Under the pieces are notes generated by a model. That model had not been told where the DNA came from and searched no databases. It saw only the letters and a program-made list of their open reading frames with translations. The position numbers and the translations under genes were made by a program. Positions 16,262 through 25,200 of a DNA stretch of 64,000 bases are shown one piece after another. How positions within the stretch are numbered: the stretch's first letter is position 1; each line of letters opens with the position of its first letter. The stretch spans positions 558,001 to 622,000 of the forward strand of contig JAHBTS010000001.1 of NCBI GenBank assembly GCA_019638515.1. The letters run 5' to 3'. The stretch comes from Chitinophagales bacterium. GTDB lineage: Bacteria; Bacteroidota; Bacteroidia; Chitinophagales; LD1.

Positions 16262-17146
16262 TTAAACTGTTACAGATTTTAAAACATTGGCTACCGTTTC
16301 TCCTATTTCTGCGGGTGAGGCTACTACGGTTAATCCACATTGACGCATAATTTCCATTTTAGCAGCAGCAGTATCTTCTGCTCCACCAATAATGGCTCCG
16401 GCATGTCCCATTCTTCTTCCGGCAGGTGCAGTTTGGCCTGCAATGAAACCTATTACCGGCTTTTTATTGCCATTTTCTTGAATCCAACGAGCGGCATCGG
16501 CTTCTAAGCTGCCACCAATTTCGCCAATCATAACAATGGCTTCTGTTTCTGGATCGTTCATGAATAATTCAACGGCCTCTTTGGTGGTGGTACCAATAAT
16601 TGGGTCGCCTCCAATACCAATGGCGGTGGTAACGCCTAGTCCGGCTTTGGCAACTTGGTCGGCAGCTTCGTAAGTGAGTGTGCCGGATTTTGAAACGATG
16701 CCTACATTACCTTTTTTGAAAACAAAACCGGGCATAATACCAACTTTAGCTTCGTTTGGTGTAATAATGCCAGGGCAGTTTGGGCCAATTAGTCTAGAAT
16801 TTCTAGTGCTTAAAAAGTTTTTAACTTTCACCATGTCTTGTACGGGAATGCCTTCGGTAATGGCTACAATTAGCTCAATTCCGGCATCGGCAGATTCCAT
16901 AATGGCATCGGCAGCAAATGCAGGTGGAACAAATATTATGCTTACGTTTGCGCCTTCTTGTTTTCTGGCATCCCATACGGTATTAAATACGGGCTTTTCA
17001 ATATGTTTGGTACCACCTTTGCCCGGAGTAACTCCTCCAATAACGTTGGTGCCGTATTCAATCATTTGGGTGGCGTGGAAGGTGCCTTCTTTTCCTGTAA
17101 AACCTTGTACTACTACTCTTGAATTTTTGTTTACTAATACACTCAT
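16262..17146 (-). CDS. sucD: Succinate-CoA ligase, alpha subunit
   Basis: 294 residues, the standard length. It catalyses the TCA-cycle step succinyl-CoA to succinate with nucleotide phosphorylation, as a heteromer with SucC. The N-terminal CoA-binding Rossmann region ([19 protein letters not shown]), the phosphate loop [10 protein letters not shown] and the phosphorylated His in [12 protein letters not shown] are all present. The beta subunit gene is not adjacent, which is usual for Bacteroidota. It stands as a single gene between the PID-CTERM-like gene and the ABC transporter pair. Confidence 0.97.
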   Translation of the reverse strand: MSVLVNKNSRVVVQGFTGKEGTFHATQMIEYGTNVIGGVTPGKGGTKHIEKPVFNTVWDARKQEGANVSIIFVPPAFAADAIMESADAGIELIVAITEGIPVQDMVKVKNFLSTRNSRLIGPNCPGIITPNEAKVGIMPGFVFKKGNVGIVSKSGTLTYEAADQVAKAGLGVTTAIGIGGDPIIGTTTKEAVELFMNDPETEAIVMIGEIGGSLEADAARWIQENGNKKPVIGFIAGQTAPAGRRMGHAGAIIGGAEDTAAAKMEIMRQCGLTVVASPAEIGETVANVLKSVTV

Positions 17147-17209
17147 AATGAAAACGTTAGATTGCTAAATTTTATTCAATGTTGTTTGCTGAAATTTAAG
17201 TTTTATAGT

Positions 17210-17968
17210 TTAATACTGTGCTCTTCTTCTCAAATCTTTCAGAAAATCGGAAGCGAATATAAAATCAAAAAGTTCTCCGGAGGTTATTTGTAGTATTTCT
17301 TTGTTATTGCCTTCCCAGTACTTTAATCCTTCGTGTAAAAAAACTACTTTATCGCCTATGCCCATTACGCTGTTCATATCGTGGGTATTGATTACAGTAG
17401 TCATTTTGTATTCTTCTGTAATTTCTTTGATAAGATGGTCTATTACTAGTGCGGTTTTGGGGTCTAAGCCGGAGTTGGGTTCATCGCAGAATAAGTATTT
17501 GGGGTTATTTACAATGGCGCGTGCAATGCCAACACGTTTTTTCATGCCACCAGAAAGTTCGCCCGGGTATTTCTTGTTGGTTCCGCTCATGTTTACTCTA
17601 TGGAGGCAAAAGTTTACGCGATCGGCCTTTTCGCTGTCTGCCATATCTGTAAACATATCTAAAGGAAAACGGATGTTGTCTTCCACGGTCATTGAATCGA
17701 AGAGTGCGGTTCCTTGGAAAAGCATTCCAAATTCTTGGCGGATTTTTTTCTTTTCGTCAAAATCCATTTTGGTTATATCGCGGTTGCTGTAAAGGATGCT
17801 TCCTTCATCGGGCTCAAACAGCCCTACCAAACATTTTAACGTTACGGTTTTTCCGGAACCGGATTTCCCTATAATGAGGTTGCATTTTCCTGCTTCAAAA
17901 ACTGTACTCACACCACGCAAAACTTGCTGTGTGCCAAAGTTTTTCTTTACGTTTTGCATTTCTATCAT
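17210..17968 (-). CDS. ABC transporter ATPase, MlaF-like
   Basis: 252 residues. The nucleotide-binding motifs are complete: Walker A GKSGSGKTV, signature LSGGMKKRVGIARAI, Walker B YLFCDEPNSGLDP, and the H-loop in VINTHDMNSV. The GMKKRV form of the signature is typical of the MlaF branch, which drives phospholipid movement between the inner and outer membranes with an MlaE permease. Its ATG overlaps the permease stop by four bases (17965-17968), so translation is coupled. No MCE-domain (MlaD) gene follows in this window. Confidence 0.93.
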   Translation of the reverse strand: MIEMQNVKKNFGTQQVLRGVSTVFEAGKCNLIIGKSGSGKTVTLKCLVGLFEPDEGSILYSNRDITKMDFDEKKKIRQEFGMLFQGTALFDSMTVEDNIRFPLDMFTDMADSEKADRVNFCLHRVNMSGTNKKYPGELSGGMKKRVGIARAIVNNPKYLFCDEPNSGLDPKTALVIDHLIKEITEEYKMTTVINTHDMNSVMGIGDKVVFLHEGLKYWEGNNKEILQITSGELFDFIFASDFLKDLRRRAQY

Positions 17969-18708
17969 AACAGTAAAAAGGCAACTAAGAAGTTAACAAC
18001 AATAACTACAACACTGCTTTGCACTACTGCTTGCGTGCTGGCAACTCCAATTTCTACAGCACCTCCTTGTACAGTATAGCCTTTAAAACACGAAATGGAG
18101 GAAATAATAAATGCAAACAAAATGGATTTAATGAACATGATAAATACATCGTAGCTTTTCATGGCATCTTGTACACCGCGTACATATTCGCTGGTAGTGT
18201 AGAAATTGCCAAGCACGCCAGCCAGCCAGCCTCCGGTAATTCCTAAAAATACACTAATAATTACCAACATAGGAAACATAAAAAAGGCTGCAATAATTTT
18301 GGGGCCAATAAGATAGGAGCGGGTATTTACACCCATAATTTCGTATGCGTCAATTTGTTCGCTTATACGCATGGTTCCTAACTCTGAAGCGATGTTTGAG
18401 CCTACTTTTCCTGCTAAAAGAAGTGCTGAAAGGGTAGGGGCTAATTCTAATATCATGCTCTTGCGCACAATGGAGCCCATCCACCACATGGGCACTAAGC
18501 TAATGCTGCGCAATTGGTACGAGAACTGAACAGATGTTACAGCACCCATAAACAGTGAAATAATAGCAATAATTGGCAATGAACCAATACCTATAGAGTA
18601 GCATTGGCGCATGGCTTCGAGCCAATACATTTTGGTTTTTTCGGGGCGCGCAAATGATGCGCGTATGAGTAGCAAATAATCACCTAAGGGTTGAAAAATT
18701 TTATCCAT
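17965..18708 (-). CDS. ABC transporter permease, MlaE/YrbE family
   Basis: 247 residues with five to six membrane helices. Family features are FMGAVTSVQFSYQL and the segment LELAPTLSALLLAGKVGSNIASELGTMR with EQIDAYEIMGVNTRSYLIGP, which is the conserved coupling region of MlaE proteins. Together with the ATPase downstream it would form the inner-membrane core of a phospholipid transporter that keeps the outer membrane asymmetric. It is the first gene of the two-gene unit; the 141-base gap upstream contains nothing I can recognise. Confidence 0.93.
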   Translation of the reverse strand: MDKIFQPLGDYLLLIRASFARPEKTKMYWLEAMRQCYSIGIGSLPIIAIISLFMGAVTSVQFSYQLRSISLVPMWWMGSIVRKSMILELAPTLSALLLAGKVGSNIASELGTMRISEQIDAYEIMGVNTRSYLIGPKIIAAFFMFPMLVIISVFLGITGGWLAGVLGNFYTTSEYVRGVQDAMKSYDVFIMFIKSILFAFIISSISCFKGYTVQGGAVEIGVASTQAVVQSSVVVIVVNFLVAFLLL

Positions 18709-18849
18709 CGAAAATCAAATCTACATAAATTTTGAAGTTCAAACAGCGCAGATTCTAAGATTGTATCAACAATAGTGTTTCTGCTTTGGCAATGTGTAGC
18801 TAAGGGCTGAATGCGTAGTAGGGTGTAGGGTATTGTTTGTTTAGAAAAG

Positions 18850-19797
18850 TTATTCTGTAATGCCTATTCTTTGGGAAATATCGTATTCGTTTCTATTGGA
18901 GGCACTGCGCGAGATAAGTTCTGCTAAAAAACCGGCCAAGAAAAGTTGTACGCCTACGATTATAGAAATTAAACCGAGGTAAAAGATAGGTCGCTCTGTC
19001 ATTCTATATGCTGCAAATGCAAATTTTGCAATAGAGAGGTACAGCAATACGCAAAAACCAATAAAGAAACTTAGTATGCCCAGACCACCAAATAGGTGCA
19101 TGGGGCGCTTTGCAAATTGGGTTATGAAGGTAACGCTTAGCAGATCTAATAGTCCATAAAGGAAGCGCTCGATTCCAAATTTGGTAGTGCCGTATTTGCG
19201 GGCTTGATGTTGCACTGTTTTTTCGCCTATTTTGGAGTAGCCTGCACGTTTGGCAAGTACTGGAATGTAGCGGTGCATTTCACCATAAACTTCAATGCTT
19301 TTTACTACTTCGTTTTTATATGCTTTTAAGCCGCAGTTCATATCATGCAGTTGAATGCCGCTTACTTTTCGGGTTGTCCAATTGTAGAGTTTGCTGGGGA
19401 TGTTTTTGGTGAGTGTGTTGTCGAAACGTTTTTGTTTCCAACCGCTAACAAGGTCGAAGTTTTCTTTTGTAATTAGGTTGTAAAGTTCGGGAATTTCATC
19501 GGGAGAGTCTTGTAAATCGGCATCCATTGTAATTACTACATTGCCTTGTGCAGCTTCAAAGCCTTTATACAAGGCAGCGCTCTTGCCGTAGTTTCTTTTA
19601 AATTTTATGCCTTTAAGATTGGGGTTTGCCTGTGCCAGTTGTGTAATTACTTTCCAAGAATTGTCTTTACTGCCATCATCTACTAGAATTACTTCGTAGG
19701 TAAAGTGGTGCTGGCTCATAATGCGTTCAATCCACTGCGTTAATTCCGGCAGCGATTCTTCTTCGTTCAACAAAGGTACAACTACTGAAATATCCAT
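18850..19797 (-). CDS. Glycosyltransferase family 2 (DPM/ArnC-like)
   Basis: 315 residues. The catalytic GT-A domain (about 1-225) opens with ISVVVPLLNEEESLPEL, followed by VDDGSKDNSW and the metal-binding DxD in TMDADLQDSPDE. Two C-terminal membrane helices (about 232-255 and 270-295) follow. This is the layout of enzymes that load a sugar onto polyprenyl phosphate (dolichol-phosphate-mannose synthase, ArnC, GtrB). Donor sugar unknown. Its start overlaps the stop of the DUF4199 gene by one base, so it is the last gene of a coupled three-gene operon. Confidence 0.93.
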   Translation of the reverse strand: MDISVVVPLLNEEESLPELTQWIERIMSQHHFTYEVILVDDGSKDNSWKVITQLAQANPNLKGIKFKRNYGKSAALYKGFEAAQGNVVITMDADLQDSPDEIPELYNLITKENFDLVSGWKQKRFDNTLTKNIPSKLYNWTTRKVSGIQLHDMNCGLKAYKNEVVKSIEVYGEMHRYIPVLAKRAGYSKIGEKTVQHQARKYGTTKFGIERFLYGLLDLLSVTFITQFAKRPMHLFGGLGILSFFIGFCVLLYLSIAKFAFAAYRMTERPIFYLGLISIIVGVQLFLAGFLAELISRSASNRNEYDISQRIGITE

Positions 19798-20327
19798 CAG
19801 GCAATGTTGTTATTGGTGTTTTCGTTTCTTCTCACAAACAAAGCAATGAGCGATGAAAGAATAAGGCTTACTACTAAGGAGCCTGCAAGCCTCATGGCTT
19901 GTGTTTTTAGAGTGGGTGAAAAGTCGGTGTATTTCAGTATTTTTAATTGTTTTTCGATTTGGTCTTCGGGCAAATTCATTTTCTCGTACATGGCTGCCGA
20001 TTTTTCGATGGTTGCTTCTTTAATTATTTCAACCAAGCCGGGGTCTATTACTTTAAAAAGTGCATAGCCAAACCAATCAATAATAAGCGAACTTGTGATG
20101 GCAATAATAAACAATACTAAGAATGCTTCGCCATAGCTTTTGTAGCCGTTGTTTTCTTTGCGGTAGGTAATACCGCCATATATCATAAAGAATAAGGGAA
20201 TTAAATAAATTGATAGCATAAAAAACGATGCGAGTATGGTAGCATCGAGTAGGTAAAACAGCATGTAAATTACTATCATAAGCAAACCGCTCATAATGCC
20301 GAATTTAAGTGATGTGGTATATTTCAT
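19797..20327 (-). CDS. DUF4199-family membrane protein
   Basis: 176 residues with four membrane helices (about 10-28, 34-52, 72-92, 148-168) and a charged loop between the third and fourth. The pattern MIYGGITYRKENNGYKSYGEAF matches the Bacteroidota-specific DUF4199 family, whose function is unknown. It is 10 bases after the dihydroorotase-like gene and overlaps the glycosyltransferase by one base. I recall the same three-gene neighbourhood in other Bacteroidota, but could not verify this here. Confidence 0.85.
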   Translation of the reverse strand: MKYTTSLKFGIMSGLLMIVIYMLFYLLDATILASFFMLSIYLIPLFFMIYGGITYRKENNGYKSYGEAFLVLFIIAITSSLIIDWFGYALFKVIDPGLVEIIKEATIEKSAAMYEKMNLPEDQIEKQLKILKYTDFSPTLKTQAMRLAGSLVVSLILSSLIALFVRRNENTNNNIA

Positions 20328-20337
20328 GGTTTGAAAA

Positions 20338-21618
20338 TTATCTGAGTTCGGGTGCTAAAAATATTTGCCCATTATTGATAACGCCTAATGATTTACCAAC
20401 AAGTTGCTTGCCAATAAACGGGGTGTTTTTAGAAGTAGAGGCAATATGCTGTTCGGTAAAAATCCATTTAAAATCGGGAGAAAACAGGGTAAGGTCGGCT
20501 TTGCTTTCTTCTTGAATTGTATGCGTTGGAATACCTGCAATTTTGCGTGGGTTTTCGGAAAATAGGCGTATTATTTGCTCGGTAGTTACTTTTGTGTGCA
20601 ATGCTGTATTGGCAAGGGCAAAAGATGTTTCTAATCCAATGATGCCAAAGTCTGCCTTATCGAATTCCAGTTTTTTGCAATCGTTTTCGTGTGGTAGATG
20701 TTGCGATGTAATAGTATCAATCGTGTTGTCTTGAATAGCTTTTATGAGTGCATCAATATCGCTTTGGGTGCGCAAGGGCGGATTGGTTTTAAACAAAGTG
20801 TTGTAGTTGCCTATAGCTTCATCGGTAGCTGCTAAATGATGTGCATTTACTGATGCTGTTACTTGTAGTTTTTTCTTTTTGGCAGCCCGTATAAGTTCTG
20901 TAGATTTTTTGAGTGATATGTCTAAAAAGTGGAGTCTGGATTGGGTGTATTCCAATATAAACAAATCGCGCGCTACTGCTAATTCTTCTGCAAATGCAGG
21001 CATGGCAGGTAAGCCAAGTAAAGTACTTGTAACGCCTTCGTGCATAGCTCCGTTTTTGGAGATGCTTTTGTCTTCGGGGTGCATAAAAACTACTCCGTTG
21101 AAGGCTTTTATATAATCTAAAGCACGCTCCAATAAACCTGCATTGGGTGAAGGATGTAGCCCATCAGAAAAAGCTACTGCTCCGGAATTATACATGTCGT
21201 ATAATTCGGCCAGTTCTTTGCCTTCGCAATTTTGTGTAAGTGCTCCTACCGGCAATACGGTTACAATATTTCCTTGTGCTTTGGTGCGCACATACTCTAT
21301 CATGCTTTTGCTATGCAGCGCAGGTGCAGTATTGGGCATGGTACAAACGTGTGTAAAACCTCCTGTGGCGGCAGCGCGGCAGCCGCTTTCTATATTTTCT
21401 TTCGGTTCAAAACCTGGGTCAGCAAAAAAGCTGTTTAAATCTACCCATCCGGTGCTAAGATGTAATCCTTTAAATTTTATCTCGGTGTATTTACCGGAAG
21501 GCTTGAGGTTGCTACCAATTTTTGAGATAATACCGTTTTGAATAAAAACATCTTTAACGGTGTTGTGGTGCTTAGAGCCGGTGTCAATAATCTTTGCGGA
21601 TCGAATAAGAATGTTCAT
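20338..21618 (-). CDS. Dihydroorotase-like protein lacking the metal site
   Basis: 426 residues with the full amidohydrolase fold of the PyrC family (ESGCRAAATGGFTHVCTMPNT; TNPPLRTQSD; GIIGLETSFALAN). In active dihydroorotases the first strand ends in DxHxH. Here it reads GWVDLNSFFADPG, with N62 and F64 in place of both histidines. The catalytic Asp of the usual TDHAPH motif is Q306 (SQHLPH). The enzyme therefore cannot bind the binuclear zinc centre normally and should be inactive, like the PyrC-prime subunits that support aspartate transcarbamoylase assembly. It heads an operon with a DUF4199 gene and a glycosyltransferase. Confidence 0.9.
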   Translation of the reverse strand: MNILIRSAKIIDTGSKHHNTVKDVFIQNGIISKIGSNLKPSGKYTEIKFKGLHLSTGWVDLNSFFADPGFEPKENIESGCRAAATGGFTHVCTMPNTAPALHSKSMIEYVRTKAQGNIVTVLPVGALTQNCEGKELAELYDMYNSGAVAFSDGLHPSPNAGLLERALDYIKAFNGVVFMHPEDKSISKNGAMHEGVTSTLLGLPAMPAFAEELAVARDLFILEYTQSRLHFLDISLKKSTELIRAAKKKKLQVTASVNAHHLAATDEAIGNYNTLFKTNPPLRTQSDIDALIKAIQDNTIDTITSQHLPHENDCKKLEFDKADFGIIGLETSFALANTALHTKVTTEQIIRLFSENPRKIAGIPTHTIQEESKADLTLFSPDFKWIFTEQHIASTSKNTPFIGKQLVGKSLGVINNGQIFLAPELR

Positions 21619-21737
21619 GAAGTTGTTTACCGGAACTCAAAAATATAAATGAAAGGCAATTTTTTGCATGAAGTTTTTCTTCGTGGGTAGAATAGTGTAT
21701 TTCTAATTGTAGAAATACTATAAAGTGGTATAAAAGA

Positions 21738-21766
21738 AAGAGGCTGCTCTTTTGGAACAGCCTCTT
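21738..21766 (-). terminator. Intrinsic terminator of the RRM protein gene
   Basis: AAGAGGCTG (21738-21746) pairs perfectly with CAGCCTCTT (21758-21766). On the minus strand the stem is followed by TCTTTTA. It lies just past the stop of the RRM gene at 21785. Confidence 0.8.
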
Positions 21767-21784
21767 AAAAGATGAAATAATTAT

Positions 21785-22132
21785 TTACCAGCGTTTTTCG
21801 TAACCGCCACGGTTGCCGCCTTTGTTAAAGCCGCCTCCACCGCGATTAAAGCCTCCGCCTTTATTGAAACCACCGCGACTTCCGCCTTCAGGGCGATCTT
21901 CGGCTTGTTTCACAGAAAGTTGTCTTTCAAAGAAATCAACACCGTTTAGCTGGGCAATTGCTTGTGTGCCTTCTTCTTCGTTAGGCATTTCAACAAAGCC
22001 GAAGCCACGGCTTCTTCCTGTTTGTTTGTCGGTAATAATTTTTACACTGCTTACGGTGCCGAAGCGCTCGAAAGCCTCACGCAGACCGTCTTCGGTGGCG
22101 CGGAAGTTAATGTTACTTACGTAAATGTTCAT
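21785..22132 (-). CDS. RRM-domain RNA-binding protein with Gly-rich tail
   Basis: 115 residues. One RNA recognition motif spans about 1-80 with RNP2 (NIYVSNI) at the N-terminus and RNP1 (RSRGFGFVEM) at about 43-52. The tail is made of GGGFNRGGGGFNKGG-type repeats ending in YEKRW. Small proteins of this kind bind single-stranded RNA, and in cyanobacteria and Bacteroidota some are cold-regulated. It is monocistronic, with a candidate promoter element about 80 bases upstream and a clear terminator downstream. Confidence 0.95.
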   Translation of the reverse strand: MNIYVSNINFRATEDGLREAFERFGTVSSVKIITDKQTGRSRGFGFVEMPNEEEGTQAIAQLNGVDFFERQLSVKQAEDRPEGGSRGGFNKGGGFNRGGGGFNKGGNRGGYEKRW

Positions 22133-22213
22133 GGACTAAAATTTAATACTGAATACTGTGCTTAGTCCATTCAAATACGAATACCGAATAAAGACTTAAA
22201 GACAAATTCGACA

Positions 22214-22221
22214 CGAAAGTA
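22214..22221 (-). promoter_or_regulatory. Candidate -7 element of the RRM gene
   Basis: On the minus strand this reads TACTTTCG (TAnnTTYG), about 82 bases before the ATG at 22132, leaving a leader long enough for post-transcriptional control as in cold-shock RNAs. Confidence 0.35.
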
Positions 22222-22257
22222 ATTCTTTTTGGAATTTTGTAGCATTTTGGTAAAAAA

Positions 22258-25200
22258 TTATTTATTAAGTACTTTTATTATGCCGCTGCCGCTATAAGAG
22301 TGGTATTCTCCGGCATACATGGCATCGGCACTTAATGTTCCTAATTGATAGGTGCCGGGGCTAACGGCACGCACGGCATAGTAATAAGTTTGCTTTGTTT
22401 TATCGGCATCTACAAAAAAGTGAATACGGTCATCGCGTATATCGGTGTAGGTAGCATAGTTCTCATTTTTTATCCAGTTGGTGCCGGGTATTTCTTTGGT
22501 GCGGGGATTTTCAATTTCAAACCCTGCAGGCAGCATATCTGTTATTACAACGTTTTCAATGCTTCTGCCAAAGGCATTTTCGAGCGAAATTGCAACTATT
22601 ACCAAATCGTTTTGTTTGAAATTAAAATTGGTAATTGCTCGACCATATCTGTCGTAAAAGGTTCTGCGTACTTTTAAGAAGTTGTCTTCTTCTTTTACTT
22701 TTCCGGATTTAGAAATGCCACTGCTTTCCCAGAAGTAATAGAGTTTTCCGGTTCCTTTTGTTTCAATTTCAACTTGGTTTGTTTTTAGCTGTGCAGGTGA
22801 AATTTTAATTGAATTATTTTTTACTTCTCCTATCAATTTGCCTGCCGATTTTATAGTGGCATGTATATTGCCAGCAGCATCTTTTTTTGCTAACTTACCT
22901 AAGGCCGTAATGCCAAACGAAAGTTCTTGTGTGCTTAGGTATTTTCTTGTATTGAACTCTTGGGCAATTTGTTTTGCTAATACGGGAATCTGAAGGTTTT
23001 GCGGTTGTACATCAATAAGCACATTTAATGCCAATGCTTGGTTGCGCAAATCGCTGGAGAAGTTGTTGCTTACATCTTTGTCGGAAATTTCCTCTGAAAA
23101 ATTTTGTGGTAGCAGTTCATTTAGCTTGGATTTATCGCCTCCAAGAGCGAAAGCTGCAGCCAATAAAAATTTGCCTTCGGTGGTGAGCAGATGAGGATTT
23201 GCTTTGTAATAATTCATGGAGCTTTTGGGCGTTTTCCCGGCTAAGGAAAGTACATAAAGGCTGTATGGAATTTCAGGCGCGGCAACCATTTTGGAGTTGC
23301 CTCGGTTGAAGAAGTATTTGTACATTTCTTTATTGCGCAATTTGGATTCTAAGAATTGAAGAAGTGGATTCAAAAGATGTTCATCTACGGAGTATCCGTT
23401 TTGTTTTGCTTCGATAAGAAAATGTGCAGCAAAGGCACTTGCCCACCAATGTTCGCTTGGTTGATTATCCCAAAGGGTGATACCTCCACTATAGAGTTGG
23501 CGCATTTTAATTTTTTTGATGGCTTCGGTTACATTGTAAGCGGCAGATTTATTGCTCTGCTGGTTGCTGCCAATGGCTTCGCTTAGTTCAGAGAAGTATA
23601 TTTGAGGAAAGGCGGCAGCGGTAATTTGCTCGGTACATCCGTATGGATAGTGTATGAGTTCGGTTAGGTTTTTACCAAAGGCTGCTAAGGGTGAATTGCT
23701 GAGCGTTAGTGTGTAAGATTCGGTTCCGTTCATAAAATCGGCATTGCCAAGCGTAAGAGATTGGTTTTGTCCTGCGGCAATTATTCCATTGCCTGAAATT
23801 TTTTGTAAAGAGGCGGTGGGGCGCACGGTAATGTCTGTTTCATCGCTAAATTTTTCGCTTCCGGAGGTTGCACTTACTTTTACTTTGGCTTCGCCAATAC
23901 TGTTTTTGGCAAGGAGTTTAAACGATGTTTTGCTTTCGGAATTGGCAGGAATATATAGTTCAGTATTTTCAATACCTTGATATGCCAAAGGACCTTCGGT
24001 TGCTACTGCAATTTTTATATTCATTGGTTTGGCGGTGGTGTTGCTTAATGTAAGCGACACATCGGCTTCATCGCCCGGAGATAAAAAGCGTGGTAATCCG
24101 GTGCTGAGCACTACAGGATCGGCCACTTTTATAAATGATTCTGCTGCACCAAATTTTTCGTTTACATAGTTTACTGCCATGAGGCGCAACTCGCCACTAA
24201 ACTGTGGTATGTTTACCTCGAAAGTAGCAGTGCCATTGCTGTTGGTAGATTGTATGCCACTCCAGTAACGCACTAGTTTTACGCGTTTATTGCTAATGGG
24301 GTTGGTGCGTTTACTTAAATCGAAACCATCGCCACCAACACTGCGGAGCGGGCTTTTAATTTCGGGGAAAAGGCGGGCGTAAAAATCGTAACCAATTACA
24401 TTTAATGCACGTTTGCTATAGAAGAAATCGAATGGGTCGGGAGTTTTGTAATTGGTTATTTGCAATATACCTTCATCTACTACCGCTAAGGTAACAAGCG
24501 AGTTGGGGGCGCCCTTTACAGTGATGTTTTGGCGTGTGTGGCTTCTAACTTTTTCGGGGGCTTGGATTTGAACATTTATTTTTCTGGCAGGCTCTGACAC
24601 GCTTATGTTTTTAAAGCCGTGTGCAACGGTAAGCGGCATGGTGCTTTCGGTATGTGCTTTAAAAAGTGTAGCGGTAATATACGCATTGGGCAGGTGTGCT
24701 TTCTTTAGTTGAATTGACGCTGTGGCAGTTCTGTTTTCTACGTTTAGATAAAACTTTTCCATTACATCATCGCGCTCTACTGTTACCAGCATTTTTCCGT
24801 TAAATGGTGTTTTGAAAAGTAGTTTTGCCTGCTCTCCGGTTTGGTAGTTTTCTTTATCGAGAGCAATGTCAATGTTTCCCTCTTTGTTTACTTCAAAGTT
24901 AGAAGTGCTGTTTCCCCAATTTCCGTAGCTATAAAACTGTTGCTGCACATAGCTGTTTGCTCCGGGCAGCGATACTCTAATTTCGTAATCGCCAGGGGTT
25001 TTTGGTATGAAATTAAAGACGGTGTTTTGACCGGATATAGTAATGGTTTGGTCGGTAAGAATTTTATCGTCCACTTGACTTTCGTAGCGAAAGTAATCCC
25101 AGCTTTTGGTTAGTACGGTTTTGTATTCGTGTTTAATAACTTGAACTCTGGCTTGCGAAGTGGTTGCGGTTTCATTTGCAAGTAGTGCCACTAAACCAAA

